A stretch of DNA of 64,000 nucleotides from Phyllostachys edulis (taxonomy: Eukaryota > Streptophyta > Magnoliopsida > Poales > Poaceae). Numbering within the stretch: the first letter of the stretch is position 1; every line of letters begins with the position of its first letter. The translations under genes and the position numbers were made by a program. Below the pieces are notes generated by a model, which did not search any database, was not told where the DNA came from, and was given only the letters and a program-made list of their open reading frames with translations. Below, piece by piece: positions 1-12,900 of this stretch. The stretch spans positions 61,874,611 through 61,938,610 of the forward strand of contig CM070548.1 of the NCBI GenBank assembly GCA_036346405.1. Direction: 5' to 3'.

Positions 1-517
1 TGTGACCACAACCACATGGCCAAACACAAGATGAAGCAGACAAATTAAACCTTGCATTAAACAAGACCTTATGGTCAAAACTTGCTTATAGCAGTTCGCC
101 AACTTGGGCTTACAAAACCGACAAAGGGAGAACCTTTACAGCAGAAACACAAAACGCTTCCAAGCCATCCGGCAAGCCCATAGGCTGTCGAGTGGAGGAC
201 GTCCTAGGCAGTCGGGTCGTCAAAGAACTCCTCCTCGAAGAGGTTTGAGCATCCCAGCACTTGATCATCTTCGACCCTTTGCTTTAACACGGGGCTTCTG
301 ACCATGAGTACTTTGAATGTACTCGACAATTCGCGAGGAGCAATTATGCAAATAATATTCATGCATTGGCTTAGCAATGAGGGCTGTAGGGTTAGTTGCA
401 AAAAACAAAGTTTGACAGTAAATAACATGTATAGATTGAAAAGCTCACTTTTGAAACAATAATACTTAAGTACATTTGTTGATAACAGGAGGAGTGAGTA
501 CCAACCCACTTCCCAAG

Positions 518-683
518 CCACTTGGGGGAGGTCTGGTCGCACCCACGACCAGGATCTCTCCCAAGACCTCTCCGGAGCACCAACTCCAGAGTTCCTAAGA
601 CCACTTGGGGGAGGTCTGGTCGCACCCACGACCAGGACCTCTCCCAAGACCTCTCTGGAGCACCAACTCAAGAGTTCCCAAAG
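518..683. repeat. 83-bp tandem duplication within the LTR of element A
   Basis: Two adjacent copies (518-600 and 601-683) share a core in which GAGGTCTGGTCG is followed by its near reverse complement CGACCAGGACCTC. Each copy could therefore fold into a hairpin. The same duplication is present in the right LTR at about 19805-19970, so it predates the last transposition of element A. Confidence 0.8.
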
Positions 684-2074
684 ACCTCCCTAGGGCTCCA
701 ATATCTCCTCTAAGCACTCACTCAGGAGCTCATTGGACCACCCTAGGGTTCACAAGACTTCCACGACCACCCAAGGACATCACAAGCACTCGGAGCCACC
801 CAGAGTACTTGCAGACGTCCCAAGCCAGTCATGGAACACAGATTTTGAGAAGTCTACCCCTTGCACCATTTTCACCGGGTATGTCCATGACCAAGGACTT
901 GGCTATTCGAATAGATTGATACTCTGCAGAGGTGTACAACTTTACCCACAATCCACGACCTCTCTAGCGGGGCGGGTTTCCGTCGAAACCCTTGCTCACT
1001 TCCGAAGGTTAGCAGTCTAGAGAGCGTGACAAGGCATTTACAAAGCTTTGTCCTGACCTGACCTGGCCGCTAAGGTTTCGCTGTCCTATAAAAGGAACCT
1101 GGCCCCCTCTTGCGCCATGCGAATCAGCACGCACCACCACAACAGAACTAGGTGAAGACATCACTAATTATTTGGCCCAGACCATTCCCATAAAATGATC
1201 TTGTGGTTGCACTAAGAGGCCTAGATCAACAGAACACAACGTTAAGTCCTTAATTGCTGCTCAGGCAAGGCTTCCACATCCCAGTGTGCGAAGAGCACCC
1301 CCCCTTTACTGCATGATCACTTGCCCGAGCAAGAAGGCATTTTGGGTTCACCTAGCCAAAGACCTCCTTGGTCTTTGCACACAAGATTTTAACAAAGTGG
1401 CCTCGCACCACAATCAACACAACTACGGTATCCCACCATAGTTGCTCAACAGTGGCACCAACCACATATTCCATAGTTCCATTAGTCAAGTTATTAGAGA
1501 AGGAACATGATTCCCAAGACCCCCGGTTCTACAAGCAAGACTAAGCATAAACATACGGTTCCATGTTGGCAATACCAAACGATACCAACTAAAATACCCA
1601 ACCTAAGGTGTCGAGAAGGATCATGTCAACATGTTGAATACAATTGCCCAAGGAGGCATCTTGTCAAGTAGGAGAATAACTACTGCCCCAAATCATTCTT
1701 ATAAAAAAAATAGCCATGCATGATTAAGTAAAGCAAAATACATTTGAAAAGCTAGGCTCAATATGATCAAAGGTCTGCGACTTGCCTTCGTTGAGCAGTG
1801 GTGAACCTTCAATAGAAACCGCTGGGTCCAAGAACTCCTCCTCAAACGCGGGATCTACACGTTCGCCAAAGAACCAAATAAGCAAACCAACTCCAAGCAA
1901 GGAACTTAAAAGAAGACTTAGAAAGAGCTCAAATCAACCCAGCCAAAACCAGAAAACAAAAGCTCAGCACAGCCTCAGGCAGCTCCTTGGGGAGGTCTTG
2001 AGCGTGGAGAGAACCAGGCGAGAGCAAGGAGATTGGAAATGAGCAAAAAGGTGACAAAGGGAGGCATACCCAGG

Positions 2075-2084
2075 CTATTTATAG
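2075..2084 (-). promoter_or_regulatory. TATA box of the element A LTR
   Basis: The minus strand reads CTATAAATAG here, and the same motif is at 37082-37091 in the other LTR. Its orientation agrees with minus-strand gag and pol, so it is the likely core promoter of element A. Confidence 0.55.
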
Positions 2085-2320
2085 CCGGTGATGCTGGAGA
2101 AACAACAAGGCTTGAGCAAAACGTGTCAATGATCGGTGGTAGCTAGGACAAGACTAGGACAAAGTAGGTCACCAAAAGAATAAAACAAAGTACCTCAGAT
2201 GTGACTGCATTTAATGTGATACAACAGCCATTAAATGCGCATAGAGCAAGGCTGACAAGTGGGGCCAGTCAAACTCAAGAGAACGATTCAGTCAAAGGGT
2301 TGGTCTCAGCCGTAAGGGAG

Positions 2321-2650
2321 GTCTGAACGGTTGAGATATCCAAAGGGGAGATCCTAACAGTCAGATCTAACAAAGGGGAGGTCTAAACGGTTAAGATCTC
2401 CAAAGGGGAAGTCCTAACGGTCAGATCTAACAAAGGGGAGGTGTGAACGATTAAGATCTCCAAAGGGGAGGTGTGAACGGTTAAGATCTCCAAATGGGAG
2501 GTCCTAATCGTCAGATCTAACAAAGGGGAGGTTTGAACGGTTAAGATCTCCAAAGGGGAGGTCCTAACGGTCAAATCTAACAAAGGGGAGGTCTGAACGG
2601 TTAAGATCTCCAAAGGGGAGGTCCTAACGGTCAGATCTAACAAAGGGGAC
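2321..2650. repeat. Tandem array of about 30-bp half-units in the left LTR of element A
   Basis: Two alternating half-units, one containing AACGGTTAAGATCTCC and the other AACGGTCAGATCTAAC, each end in CAAAGGGGAGGT. Together they form a unit of about 60 bp. On the minus strand the array is open and would read as a repeating Leu/Thr/Pro-rich peptide, but nothing suggests that it is a gene. Confidence 0.85.
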
Positions 2651-2699
2651 GTCCTGCGCGACCGTGAGATAAAGCGCGGTGGAGCAGGACCGTTAGATT

Positions 2700-5600
2700 T
2701 CAATCGGACGGGACAAGGCAATTGGGCCGTTCGGACCGAGCGAACGCTCCAACAGATCGCTTGATGATCTTGTTTCTTGTGACTCTCTCGGACACATCCA
2801 AGATCTTGATGGGTTGCTCCTTGTAGGTGAGGTCTTCTTGGAGGTCCACAGCTTCCAGGGGCATTTGCTCTTCTGGCACTCTTAGGCACTTCTTCAGTTG
2901 AGAGACATGGAACACATTGTGCACTCCAGCAAGCTGAGGGGGAAGATCTATCTTGTAGGCCACTTCTCCTCTTCGGGCAAGAACTGGAAAAGGTCCAATG
3001 AATCTTGGTGCTTGCTTTCCACTGATCCTAAATCGTTGCATTCATTTGAGAGGTGACACTTTGAGGTATACTTGATCTCCTGGAGTAAAGGCTAGATCTC
3101 GACGCCTATTGTTAGCATAGCTCTTTTGTCTGGTTTGTGCAGTTTTCAACTTCTCCCTTATTGACTTCACTTGTTCTTCAGCTTCCTTTAATAGGTCTGG
3201 TCCAAGAACTTGTCCTTCACCAGTCTCTGTCCAGTACAAGGGTGTTCTACACTTTCTTCTATAAAGAGCTTCAAAAGGAGACATCTGGAGGCTTGCTTGG
3301 TAGCTGTTATTGTATGAGAACTCAGCATAGGGTAACATTCTGTCTCAACTTCCTTGCTTTTCCAGAGCACAAGCTCTCAACATGTCCTCAAGTACTTGGT
3401 TGACCCTTTCGATTTGTCCATCAGTTTGTGGGTGATAAGCTGTACTGAAATTGAGGTCTGTGCCCATGACATCATGTAGTTTTTGCCAAAATTTAGAGGT
3501 GAACTGAGAACCTCTGTCCGATACTATCTTCTTTGGGACACCATGCAAACACACAACCTTTGCCATATAGATTTCTGCCAATTTGTCTCCAGAATAGGTG
3601 GTCTTCATAGGAATAAAGTGGGCCATTTTGGTTAGGCGATCTACGATGACCCATATAGAGTCAAAACTAGCCTGGGTCCGGGGTAGACCAGTTATAAAGT
3701 CTATCCCTACCTTTTCCCATTTCCACTCAGGTACGGCAAGGGCACCAAAAGACCTCCAAGTCTTTGGTGCACGACCTTAACCTTTTAACAAGTATCACAT
3801 TTGGCCACATATTCTGCAATTTCTCTCTTCATACTAGGCCACCAGTACATCTCCTTGATGTCTTGATACATCTTTGTAGCTCCAGGGTGAATGGAATACA
3901 ATGCTTCATGGGCTTCTTTTAGTAAAATCTTCTTGAGTTCTATGTTATTTGGCACACATAGCCTTTTGTCAAACCATGTGGTCCCTTGATCATATTATGA
4001 AAACCTCAAATATTTCCCTTTTTTCATGTTGGCCTTGATTTCTTGAATGACTGCATCTTCAACTTAAGCTGCCCTAATCTGTTTTTGTAGGGTGGGCTGC
4101 ACATCCAAAGTTGCCAAAAACCCTTCTTCAACTATCTCAAGTCTGGGTTTCTAGAATTCCTCATACAAAATAGGCTGACTTTCTTTGACCACCGATGTAC
4201 TGCTATAAACCTTTCTACTTAGGGCATCAGCTACCACGTTGGCCTTGCTGGGGTGATAATGAATTCCAAGATTGTAGTCTTTAATTAGCTCTAACCACCT
4301 TCTCTGCCTCATATTCAAATCAGCTTGGGTAAAAATATAATTTAAGCTTTTGTGGTCTATGTAGACTTCACATCGGTTTCCAATGAGATAGTGGCGCCAA
4401 ATCTTCAAAGCATGCACCACGGCAGCTAGCTCTAGGTCATGAGTTGGGTAATTTGCTTCATGAGGCTTCAATTGCCGGGAGGCATAGGCTACCACTCTTC
4501 TTTCTTGCATTAAGACAAAGCCGAGTGCTTGCTTTGATGCATCACAATAGACTTCAAAATCTTTTCGGACATCTGGCAATATCAAAACTAGTGCGGAGGT
4601 CAATCTCTTCTTGAGCTCTTGGAAGCTTTGTTCACATTCAGAGGTCCATGAGAACTTCTTTTCCTTCTTCAATAATTGAGTGAGAGGTCTTGCTATTCGA
4701 GAAAAACCTTCAATAAACCTTATATAATACTTTGCATACTAAGGAAGCTTCAGACTTGAGGTACTGACTTAGGAGGTTCCCAATTGAGTACATCTTGGAC
4801 CTTACTGGGGTTGACAGAGACCCCTTTTTCGGACAGCACATGTCCTAAAAAGACCACTTCCTTCAACCAGAACTCACACTTACTAAATTTTACAAAGAGT
4901 TGGTGAGCTCTAATCTTCTCCAAAACCGAAAAGAGGTGCATTGCATGCTCTTCTTCACTTTTGGAATACACAAGGATGTCATCAATAAAGACAATGACAA
5001 ACTTGTCAAGATACTCTATGAACACTCTATTCATCAAGTTCATGAAATAAGCAGGGGCATTGGTCAGCCCAAAAGACATAACTGTGAACTCAAACAGCCC
5101 ATATCTAGTTGAAAAAGTTGTCTTAGGGATGTCTTCTTGACGAATCTTAAGCTGGTGGTACCCTCCCTGACCTCAAATCTATCTTTGAAAACACTGCAGC
5201 TCCCTTCAATTGATCAAACAAATCATCAATTCTTGGTAGAGGATACTTGTTCTTGATGGTGACTTCATTGAGAGCTCGGTAGTCCACACATATTCTTTGA
5301 GTACCATCCTTCTTGGCCACAAATATCACTGGAGCTCCCCAATGTGAGGAGCTAGGTCTAATGAAACCTTTGCTCAACATGTCTTCAATCTGTTGCTTCA
5401 ACTCTACCTGGTCATCAACATGCAGCCTGTAAGGTCTTTTGGAGATGGGGGAGGTCCCTGGAACAAGGTTTATTACAAACTCAAGATCTCTATCTGATGG
5501 CATTCCTGGGAGCTCATCAGGGAACACATCTGCAAAATATCGGACCACAGGGACATTTTTCAGAGCTAGAACTTGGGCACTGCAAGCTAGAGCTCCTTTA

Positions 5601-5901
5601 AGCTTCTTTGAGGAGGCTTCAAACTTCACTGTGACACCACTAGGGCTGGTCAGGGAAATGCTCCTACTACTGCAATCCAACATTGCATGGTGGTTTGCAA
5701 GCCAATCCATACCCAAGATCACATCCAAAGACTTTGTGTCAAAAAGGATAAGGTTGGCCAAGAATTCTACTCCCTCTATGACCAATTTAACTTGTGGACA
5801 ACCCTGGTTCGTACTTAACTCCAAACCGGGGGATTGAACCAACAAAGTAGATTTAAGAGCAATAACTTGAAACTGGTGCTTAACAACAAAACTCCGAGAA
5901 A
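2700..5901 (-). pseudogene. Element A pol: protease tail, RT, RNase H, integrase and broken chromodomain
   Basis: The coding order on the minus strand runs from 5901 down to 2755 and overruns into the LTR to a stop at 2700. The protease tail has the typical VILGMDWL motif (about 5700). The RT (about 5450-4750) contains FIDDILVYS near 4963-4990. RNase H lies at 4672-4151 (VYCDASKQALG, then DHKSLNYIF and VVADALSRK). Integrase lies at about 3780-3042 with a D,D,E set in DSIWVIVDRLTK, VSDRGSQF and DGQIERVNQ. The C-terminal part has HNVFHVSQLKK and the chromodomain start ILDVSERVTRNKIIK. A frameshift near 5150 separates DLRSG from the rest of RT, and there are stops near 4740, 3780 and 3042. The chromodomain stops where LTR sequence begins at 2754. 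The element cannot be autonomous. Confidence 0.88.
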
Positions 5902-5906
5902 CAAAC
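5902..5906. repeat. Left target-site duplication of copia S1 (CAAAC)
   Basis: Five bases next to the TGTGG start of S1. The right copy at 17296-17300 is CAAAT, one transition away. The site lies in the protease of element A, directly after the DSGASHS active-site motif. Confidence 0.75.
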
Positions 5907-7951
5907 TGTGGATATCATAGGGATATGCTCATGATCTTAGGATGATGGTACAATTGGCAATGGCGTTGAAGGTTTGTCGAATCACGCGTTTTCGGTGAAG
6001 TTCAAACTGCTATCAGGCAAGTGGCGGTCTGACCGGCCCAGGTGGCAGTCTGATCGGCCAAGGGGGCGGTCAGACTGGCTTTGGGAAATCGGTCAGACCG
6101 GCCATAATGAGATATTGGATTTTGGAGCTGGGCCAAAAATACAGGGTGTAGGCAAGAGAGTAGATTCTACTACACTTGGTCTCATAATTTTTGGAGTTTC
6201 CAGGCAAAAGTTCTATTGGTTTGAAAATTCCAGTAGGTTTTGGATTTCTAGAAAGGAAATTTTGGCTAAGTCCTAGTTGGGCGATCAGACCGGCCAACAG
6301 GTGGCGGTCAGACCGGCCAAAGTGGCAGTCTGACCGGTTTTGGTTTGTTCATCGGCCAACTCGGTGGCGATGATTGTTTGGTTAAGTCAAGTTCATGGGT
6401 TTTATGGCATATGTGTTGCATGATGCATGTTTTGACTAACGTGGGTCAAGTTGTGAAGAACTTGTTCTCAGAATCGATTTCTTTGTCTATTGTTGTGCAG
6501 GTTGCTTGGAGGTCAATGACGGTCAACGACGAGGATGATCGGGACTAAGCTTGGAGAGCTGAGGTCCAGAATGATCGGAGATGCCGAGTGAGGTCAATGG
6601 AGTTAAGCATGGCGCAAAAGGGACAAAGGTGATCGAACGGGCAGTTCGGTGCAACGGGTTGGATCAAGCGGTGCGGGAGTCGATGCAAGTGTCATGGTAG
6701 TTTCGGTGGGAGCTGGATGGGAGAGACTTGCCGACATGATGAGAGCCGCTGGATCAACCTACACGTGGCGAAGCATGGGAGGTGCTTCACGAAGATGGGA
6801 CTTGGTCTTCGAAAAAGATCGAGAAGGGGTATTTTGGTAATTTTATCAAATACCGCCTTGGTGACCTTTTGCTAACCCTCGGCGCAAGACGGTGCGTGGA
6901 GAAGTGGATTAGGTCAAGAGGAGATGAAGACGGCACTTTAAAATGCGCGCGTATGTAACCCGTTTGTTGTGGACCTTAACAGGAGCCCATTAGGGTTAAC
7001 TCTTCTAGAAGGTTTAGCCTCCACTATAAGTAGAGGAGGTAGGTGGCTGCACCCCCTTCAACCCTTTCATTACATTGCAAACCCTAGTTTTGCTTTTGTG
7101 CTTAGGAAAGGATAGTTGGAGGTTAGGGTTCTAGAGAGTTGGATTTGATTTCGTGCTCATGTATTGAGTCTTTGTCCTCCATTGATGGAGTAGCTGTAAA
7201 CCAATACCATATCAAATCAATCCAAAGAAAGTTCTCTCAAAGATGGGTTCATTTGTTTTCTTTCTCAAAGATGAGTTCATTTGTTTTCTTTCTCTCTATT
7301 TGGTGATTTTGAGTCTTTCTTTGATCCGCAAGTTTTTGCTTGGTTTCTTACCTTGATCTAACTTACTGTGACATGTGGGAACCCATCTAGGATCATCTTG
7401 ATCATCAATCACCCATGAGCAAGTCTTTATATCATATTTCGATTTTGACTCGGTTTTTTAGCACTCTTCGTTCAAACTGAAAAAGATAAGAACTTTGGCA
7501 TGGATCTATGCGATCCTTGATTGGAATAGGTTCCCAATATCTTAGAGAAGGTGTGTCTCAAATTTGGTAAGGTTTGGCCTTACGAATCAAAAGTTAGATC
7601 GATTTGAGTTTTGGTTTTCGGGCTGATTTCATTGTTCATTGCCCTGGAGGTCTGACCGCCATGTATTGAGAGGTCAGACCGATTTCCAAAGGTCAGACCG
7701 ATTTCTAAAGGTCAGACCGGTTTCTAGTTGGAGGCCAGACCGTCCAACTCATTTAGGTTTTGAGTTTTTATGTTTTTGGTCTATTTGCTTCGGTGTTTTG
7801 ATTGGATTCAATACAAGTCTTCCACTGTGCTTGTATATTGATCTTCATAGCTTTTATAGCTATTGGAGTGAAAATCGTATTGAATTCAATCAAGGTGAAA
7901 AAGAGATCGTGCTCCTATTCACCCCCCTCTAGTCGCCCTTTCGGTCCAACA
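5907..7951 (+). repeat. 5' LTR of copia S1
   Basis: The LTR is 2045 bp long, from TGTGGATATC to TCCAACA, and is matched by 15233-17295. A decayed TATA-like box (TATAAGTAG) lies at 7025-7033, where the 3' LTR has TATAAATAG. Clusters of the self-complementary word GGTCAGACCG occur at about 6025-6110, 6295-6340 and 7640-7745. A local duplication of a CTCAAAGATG...TTTCTTTCT segment is present near 7235-7290 and is absent from the other LTR. Confidence 0.9.
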
Positions 7952-7952
7952 A

Positions 7953-7968
7953 GTGGTATCGAGCAGGT
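7953..7968 (+). other. Primer-binding site of S1 (initiator tRNA-Met type)
   Basis: The sequence GTGGTATCGAGCAGG follows the LTR end almost directly. It matches the usual initiator-methionine tRNA complement (TGGTATCAGAGC) with changes, so minus-strand priming by tRNA-Met is likely. Confidence 0.65.
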
Positions 7969-8005
7969 TAGTTCAATCTTGATCTTAACCGTCACCGAAC
8001 TGGCG

Positions 8006-9993
8006 ATGGATAAGTACTCGACCAAGCCGCATGTCTTCGATGGGCTCGACTATGCCTATTAGAAGAATCGCATGCGAGTCTTCCTTGAGAGCGAAGGATA
8101 AGCTATATGGGAGGTTGTTCGAGCCCCACTCGTTTTGCCCGAAGTTGCTTCGCCGGCTTCAGCAGCCCTCTTGGCTAACAACAACAAGGCAAAGAACCTT
8201 CTATATGATGGGTTTGGTAGACAGGAGTACGATAGGATTTACAACCTTGAGACTGTACATGAGATTTAGCACACCTTCGAAACTTACCATGAGGGATCGT
8301 CCTAGATCAAGCAAGTGCGCCAGACAGTCTACAAGCGAGTGTATAACAAATTCGAGATGCGACCTGGTGAGAGCATCGATGACATTTTTACTCACTTTAA
8401 CAAGGTGATCAATCAGATGAAAGCTGTTGACATTGAGTACTCTCAATCTGAGAATGCCACCCACTTCTTAGCTGCAATCAACACCAAGGAGTGGGAGATC
8501 AAGGCTACTGCCATTGAGGAGAACGTCGATCTCTCTACTCTCACTCTGGAGCTGCTTTATAGCAAGCTCAAAACTCATGAGATCAAGAGAGGTAGCCTTC
8601 CTAAGAAGGATAACCTGGCTTTGGTGTCTGATCCTCTCAAAGGGACTCCTGATGGTTCTTCTGAGTCTTCTTCTGGTTTTTCTCTTACTTGTTTATCTGC
8701 TGTTCAAGGAGAAGAGTTTGAGAGTCTTCCTGAGGTTGATTTAGCTCTTTTAGTCAAGAAAGTCACACGGGCATATAACAATGTTAGAAACAAGAAGAGA
8801 GGTGGCCCTGTGACGTGCTATGAGTGTTGAGAGCTATATCATATCCGGGCAAACTGCCCCAAGCTGAAAGGTAAGAGCAACAACAAGGAAGAAAAGCCAG
8901 CTTGAAAGAAGCCTCAAGGGAACAAGCCCAAGTACAATGCTGCCAAGCTCATGAAGACCGCTCACCGGGTCCTTGCCACTTTTGGAGAGCAATCCATGAG
9001 CGATGTAGACTCCGGGAGCGAGGAGGACAAGGAGGAGGAGCTCCCTCAAGACAAGAAAGGGAAGGCCAAGGACTTCACCGGCATGTGCTTCATGGCCGAC
9101 ATCGTCGACATCAATGACAATGATGAGATACCCCCCTCCTATGATGTTCTTTCTGCTAGATGCGACGACATGTTTGAGCAACTCATGAGTCAGGATAAGG
9201 CCTTAGAGTTTACCATGGCTAGGAACAAGGACTTAGAGTCATAAGTAGATAGTTTGACTTTAGAACTTACAAATGCTAAGACTCTTGAATCTGATGAATG
9301 TTCCTCTTGCCATGCTTTACATTTTGAATTTGCTAAACTGCAATCTGCTCATGATATTTCTTTGCATCAACTTGAAAATGCTAGGACTAAGCTAATTGAT
9401 GTTAAATCTGCTCCCTGTGAAAAATGCTTAGAGTCTAGTAAGTTGGATGCTTCTGGTAATGTTAAATCTAGCTTTTGCTCTTTCTGCATAGAACGTGAAC
9501 GAGAAGTTAAGGACATTTTAGAAGTAGTTAGAGCTTAACATGCCAAGCTTAAGGACACAATTGAGTCTACACCTTGTGCCTCATGTGCAGCCTATAAGTT
9601 TGAAGTTGCTCATCTTAAGGAAAAATATGCTAGAGCCATTAAGGCCAAGACTTGTGAATCATGTGTTATCTTTGAAAAAGAAAATGCTTACGTTAAGGAC
9701 ACATTAGTGAAATTCTCTAAAGGTAAGAAATAGCTAAACATGATTCTGGACACATCTAAAACTCCTTATAAGAAGCAAGGTTTAGGATACAACTTTGCCT
9801 AGGACACATCCAAGTCTAATGTCATTCAGGTCTTGGAAAATGGCTTAGTTGAATTCAAAACCCAACCTGCAAAAACTGTTTTTAAATCTGTAGGGTTTGT
9901 CCAACCTTTTTTGAGGTAAAAGGTGCTTCTCCCAGTGGTACCAAATACCATTGCACCTATTGCAAGAAGAGTGAACATTTGGTAGAGTTCTGT
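8006..9993 (+). pseudogene. S1 gag with two zinc knuckles and a CXXC-rich coiled-coil region (decayed)
   Basis: The start ATG at 8006 begins MDKYSTKPHVFDGLDYAY, a copia gag N-terminus. The reading then meets TAG at 8060 where Trp is expected. The body (8315-8830) carries a UBN2-type gag domain and ends in a CCHC knuckle at 8816-8857, itself interrupted by TGA. An acidic segment (about 8950-9180) and a long helical region (9180-9740) follow, with CXXC pairs spaced along it. A second CX2CX4HX4C knuckle lies at 9952-9993. Stops interrupt the frame at 8827, 9241, 9536, 9731 and 9800, among others. Gag would form the particle and bind element RNA. This copy cannot make a full protein. Confidence 0.85.
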
Positions 9994-12900
9994 TGGCGTA
10001 GGTTGAAAAATGTTAGGAGAAATATTGCTAGAATTTCATCTCATCAACCTAGAGCTTTTATGAGACATGATCACTTAGAAAATAAGAAACCTGGACTAGG
10101 ATTTGTTTCACATGCTCATCATGTTCCTAGACAGGATGTTTCTCATGTTAAAGTAACCATTGCTCATAATAGAACTCCTAATAAAATCAAGGATAGCACT
10201 TCTGCTTTGCATACTACTCGCAGACGTGTGTCTCAGTGCTGGGTTCCCAAGTCGCTTTTAACTAACCCCAGTATTGAGACACATTGTTCTTTTGTGCCTT
10301 GATTTTTCAGGATCGCCGTAGAAGGAGGAAGAACACGTGGTTCGTCGACTCCGGCTGTTCACACCACATGACCAGAGACTCAAGATGGTTCACTTCCTTC
10401 ACGCGGTTGAAGGGTGATGACTTCATCACCTTCGGAGATGATACACAAGGGCGGATCGAAGGAACTAGATTGACCAGGGTGAACGACAAGTTCATTCTCA
10501 AGGACGTCGCTCTTGTGGACAAGCTAAGGTACAACTTGCTTTCTGTTTCGCAGCTTCTTGATGATGGCTACGAAACTCGTTTTAAGAAAAATGCCTGTCG
10601 TGTGCTTGATTCTGCCGGTGAGCTTGTTTTGGGGATCTCTAGAGTTGGTAGAATCTTTGGAGCTGATTTTCTAAATCTCTTGCTGGATCTCTCAAATGTT
10701 TAATTGCATCTTCTTCTGATATCTGGCTTTGGCACCGACGTTTGGGGCATATTGGTTTTAATCATCTTATGCGAGTTAGCGGCCTTAATCTCATGAGAGG
10801 TTTGCCTAAACTCAAAGCTGTCAAGGATGCTGTATGTGCGCCCTGTAGGCATGGAAAGCAAGTTGTCGCCTCACACCCTTCATTGACTATGGTCATGACC
10901 CATGCATCTTTACGCTTGCTTTATATGGATACTGTTGGTCCTGCTAGGGTTCGGTCAGTCGGTGGCAAATGGTACATTATTGTCATAGTCGATGATTTTT
11001 CGAGATATTCTTGGGTGTTCTTTCTTGCTTCGAAGGATGAGGCTTTTGATCATTATCATGATGTTGTTCTTCGTTTGGCTTCTGAACTTCCTGGTGCCTT
11101 AAGAGCGATTCGCAGTGACAATAGCATGGAGTTCAAGAATGCTTCTTTTGCCTCTTTTTGTGCTGAGCGCGGTATTGAGCATCAGTTCTCTTCTCCACAC
11201 GTCCCTCAACAAAATGGCGTTGTGGAAAGGAAGAACAGGACCCTAGTCGAGATGGCTAGGACGATGCTAGATGAGTATAGCACACCGATGAGGTTTTGGG
11301 CCGAAGCTATTGCTACAGCTTGTCATATTTCAAACCATGTCTTTTTGAGACCGTCTTTGGGCAAGACTTCTTATGAGCTTCGATTTGGCAAAAAAAACCC
11401 TCTGTTTCGCATTTTCGAATCTTTGGATCGAAGTGTTTCATTTTGAAAACAGGAAACCTAGATAAATTTGAATCAAGGACTTGTGATGGTTTATTTCTGG
11501 GTTATCCTGCTCATTCGAGGGGTTTTCGGGTTTTTAATGTTGAAACTAACCTTGTCCAGGAGACATGCAATGTCACTTTTGATGAGACTAGCCCTGGAGC
11601 TAGATCCGATATTTCAGGTGACTTACAGGTGACAGAGAGCATTTTTGTTGAAGAAGATGAGGATGAACTTGATACTACTCCTCCACCTGTTGCTGATGTT
11701 CCTGTGCAAGCTGCCTAAGTTCTAGAACCTGCTACGACTGCTTCACCTCCAATTGAGGCTCCTGCTACGACTTCTTCATCAGCAGTACCTGCGGAGGTCG
11801 AGGAGACGCTATCTCCCCTAGGCGCTCCTTTGCACATTCAGAAGCAACACCCTCCGGATTAGATGATTGGTAATCTCCATGAGCGAGTCACTCGCTTCAG
11901 GAATCATGATCCTAGTCTTTTCTCTCACTCTACATTTGTAGCTTCTTTTGAACCCAAAGATATATCACATGCTTTATCTGATGCTAGTTGGGTCAATGCT
12001 ATGCATGAGGAGTTATAGAATTTTAAAAGAAATAAAGTTTGGAACCTTGTAGAATCTCCAAGTGGTCATAATGTTATAGGAACCCATTGGGTGTTCAAAA
12101 ATAAACAAAATAAGGATGGTTCTGTGGTTAGAAACAAGGCTAGGTTGGTAACTCAGGGTTTTAGCTAGGTTGAGGGGTTAGATTTTGATGAGACCTTCGC
12201 TCCTGTTGCTAGACTAGAAGCCATTCGCATTCTGCTTGCATTTGCTGCATCTAAAGGTTTTAGGTTGCATCAAATGGATGTTAAGAGTGCCTTTTTGAAT
12301 GGTTTTATGGAGGAGGAAGTGTATGTTAGGCAACCCCCTGGTTTTGAGAATCCCAAGCACCCTGATCGTGTTTTCAAGCTATCCAAAGCCTTGTATGGTC
12401 TTAAACAAGCCCTTAGAGCCTGGTATGATAGACTTAAGACCTTTCTGCTTAAGAATGATTTTGAAATGGGAAAAGTTGATAAGACTCTTTTCATTCTTAG
12501 GCATGGCAATGACTTCCTGCTTGTTCAGATTTACGTTGATGATATTATCTTTGGTGGTTCCTTTCATACTCTTGTTTCTAGTTTTTCTGAGATCATGTCT
12601 AGAGAATTTGAGATGAGTATGATGGGCGAGCTCAACTACTTTCTGGGGCTTCAAATCAAGTAGTGCAAGGAAGGGATCTTTATCCATCAAACGAAGTACA
12701 CTAAGGATCTGCTCAAGCGCTTCGAGATGGGTGATCGCAGTTTATCGCCACTCCCATGGCGACTTCGACTGCTTTGGATCCAGATGAGGAAGGAGAAGCC
12801 GTGGATCAACGCGAGTACCGCAGCATGATCGACTCCCTCTTATACCTGACGGCCTCAAGACCGAACATCCACTTCACGGCCTCCTCAGGCGAGTTTGAGC

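Larger units (their letters stand above)
1..2754 (-). repeat. 3' LTR of element A, 5'-truncated by the window edge
   Basis: This segment aligns along its length with 19301-20011 joined to 35729-37831, with the gap exactly where element B is inserted. On the minus strand a TATA box (CTATAAATAG) lies at 2075-2084. The segment holds an 83-bp tandem duplication at 518-683 and an array of about 30-bp half-units at 2321-2650. The junction with pol at 2754-2760 has no polypurine tract and cuts into the chromodomain, so this LTR has lost its normal outer start. Confidence 0.85.

Noticed and set aside
2321..2650. A CRISPR-like look: short repeats alternating with similar segments
   Set aside because: Both half-units are repeats of each other, there are no unique spacers, and the array lies in a plant LTR.
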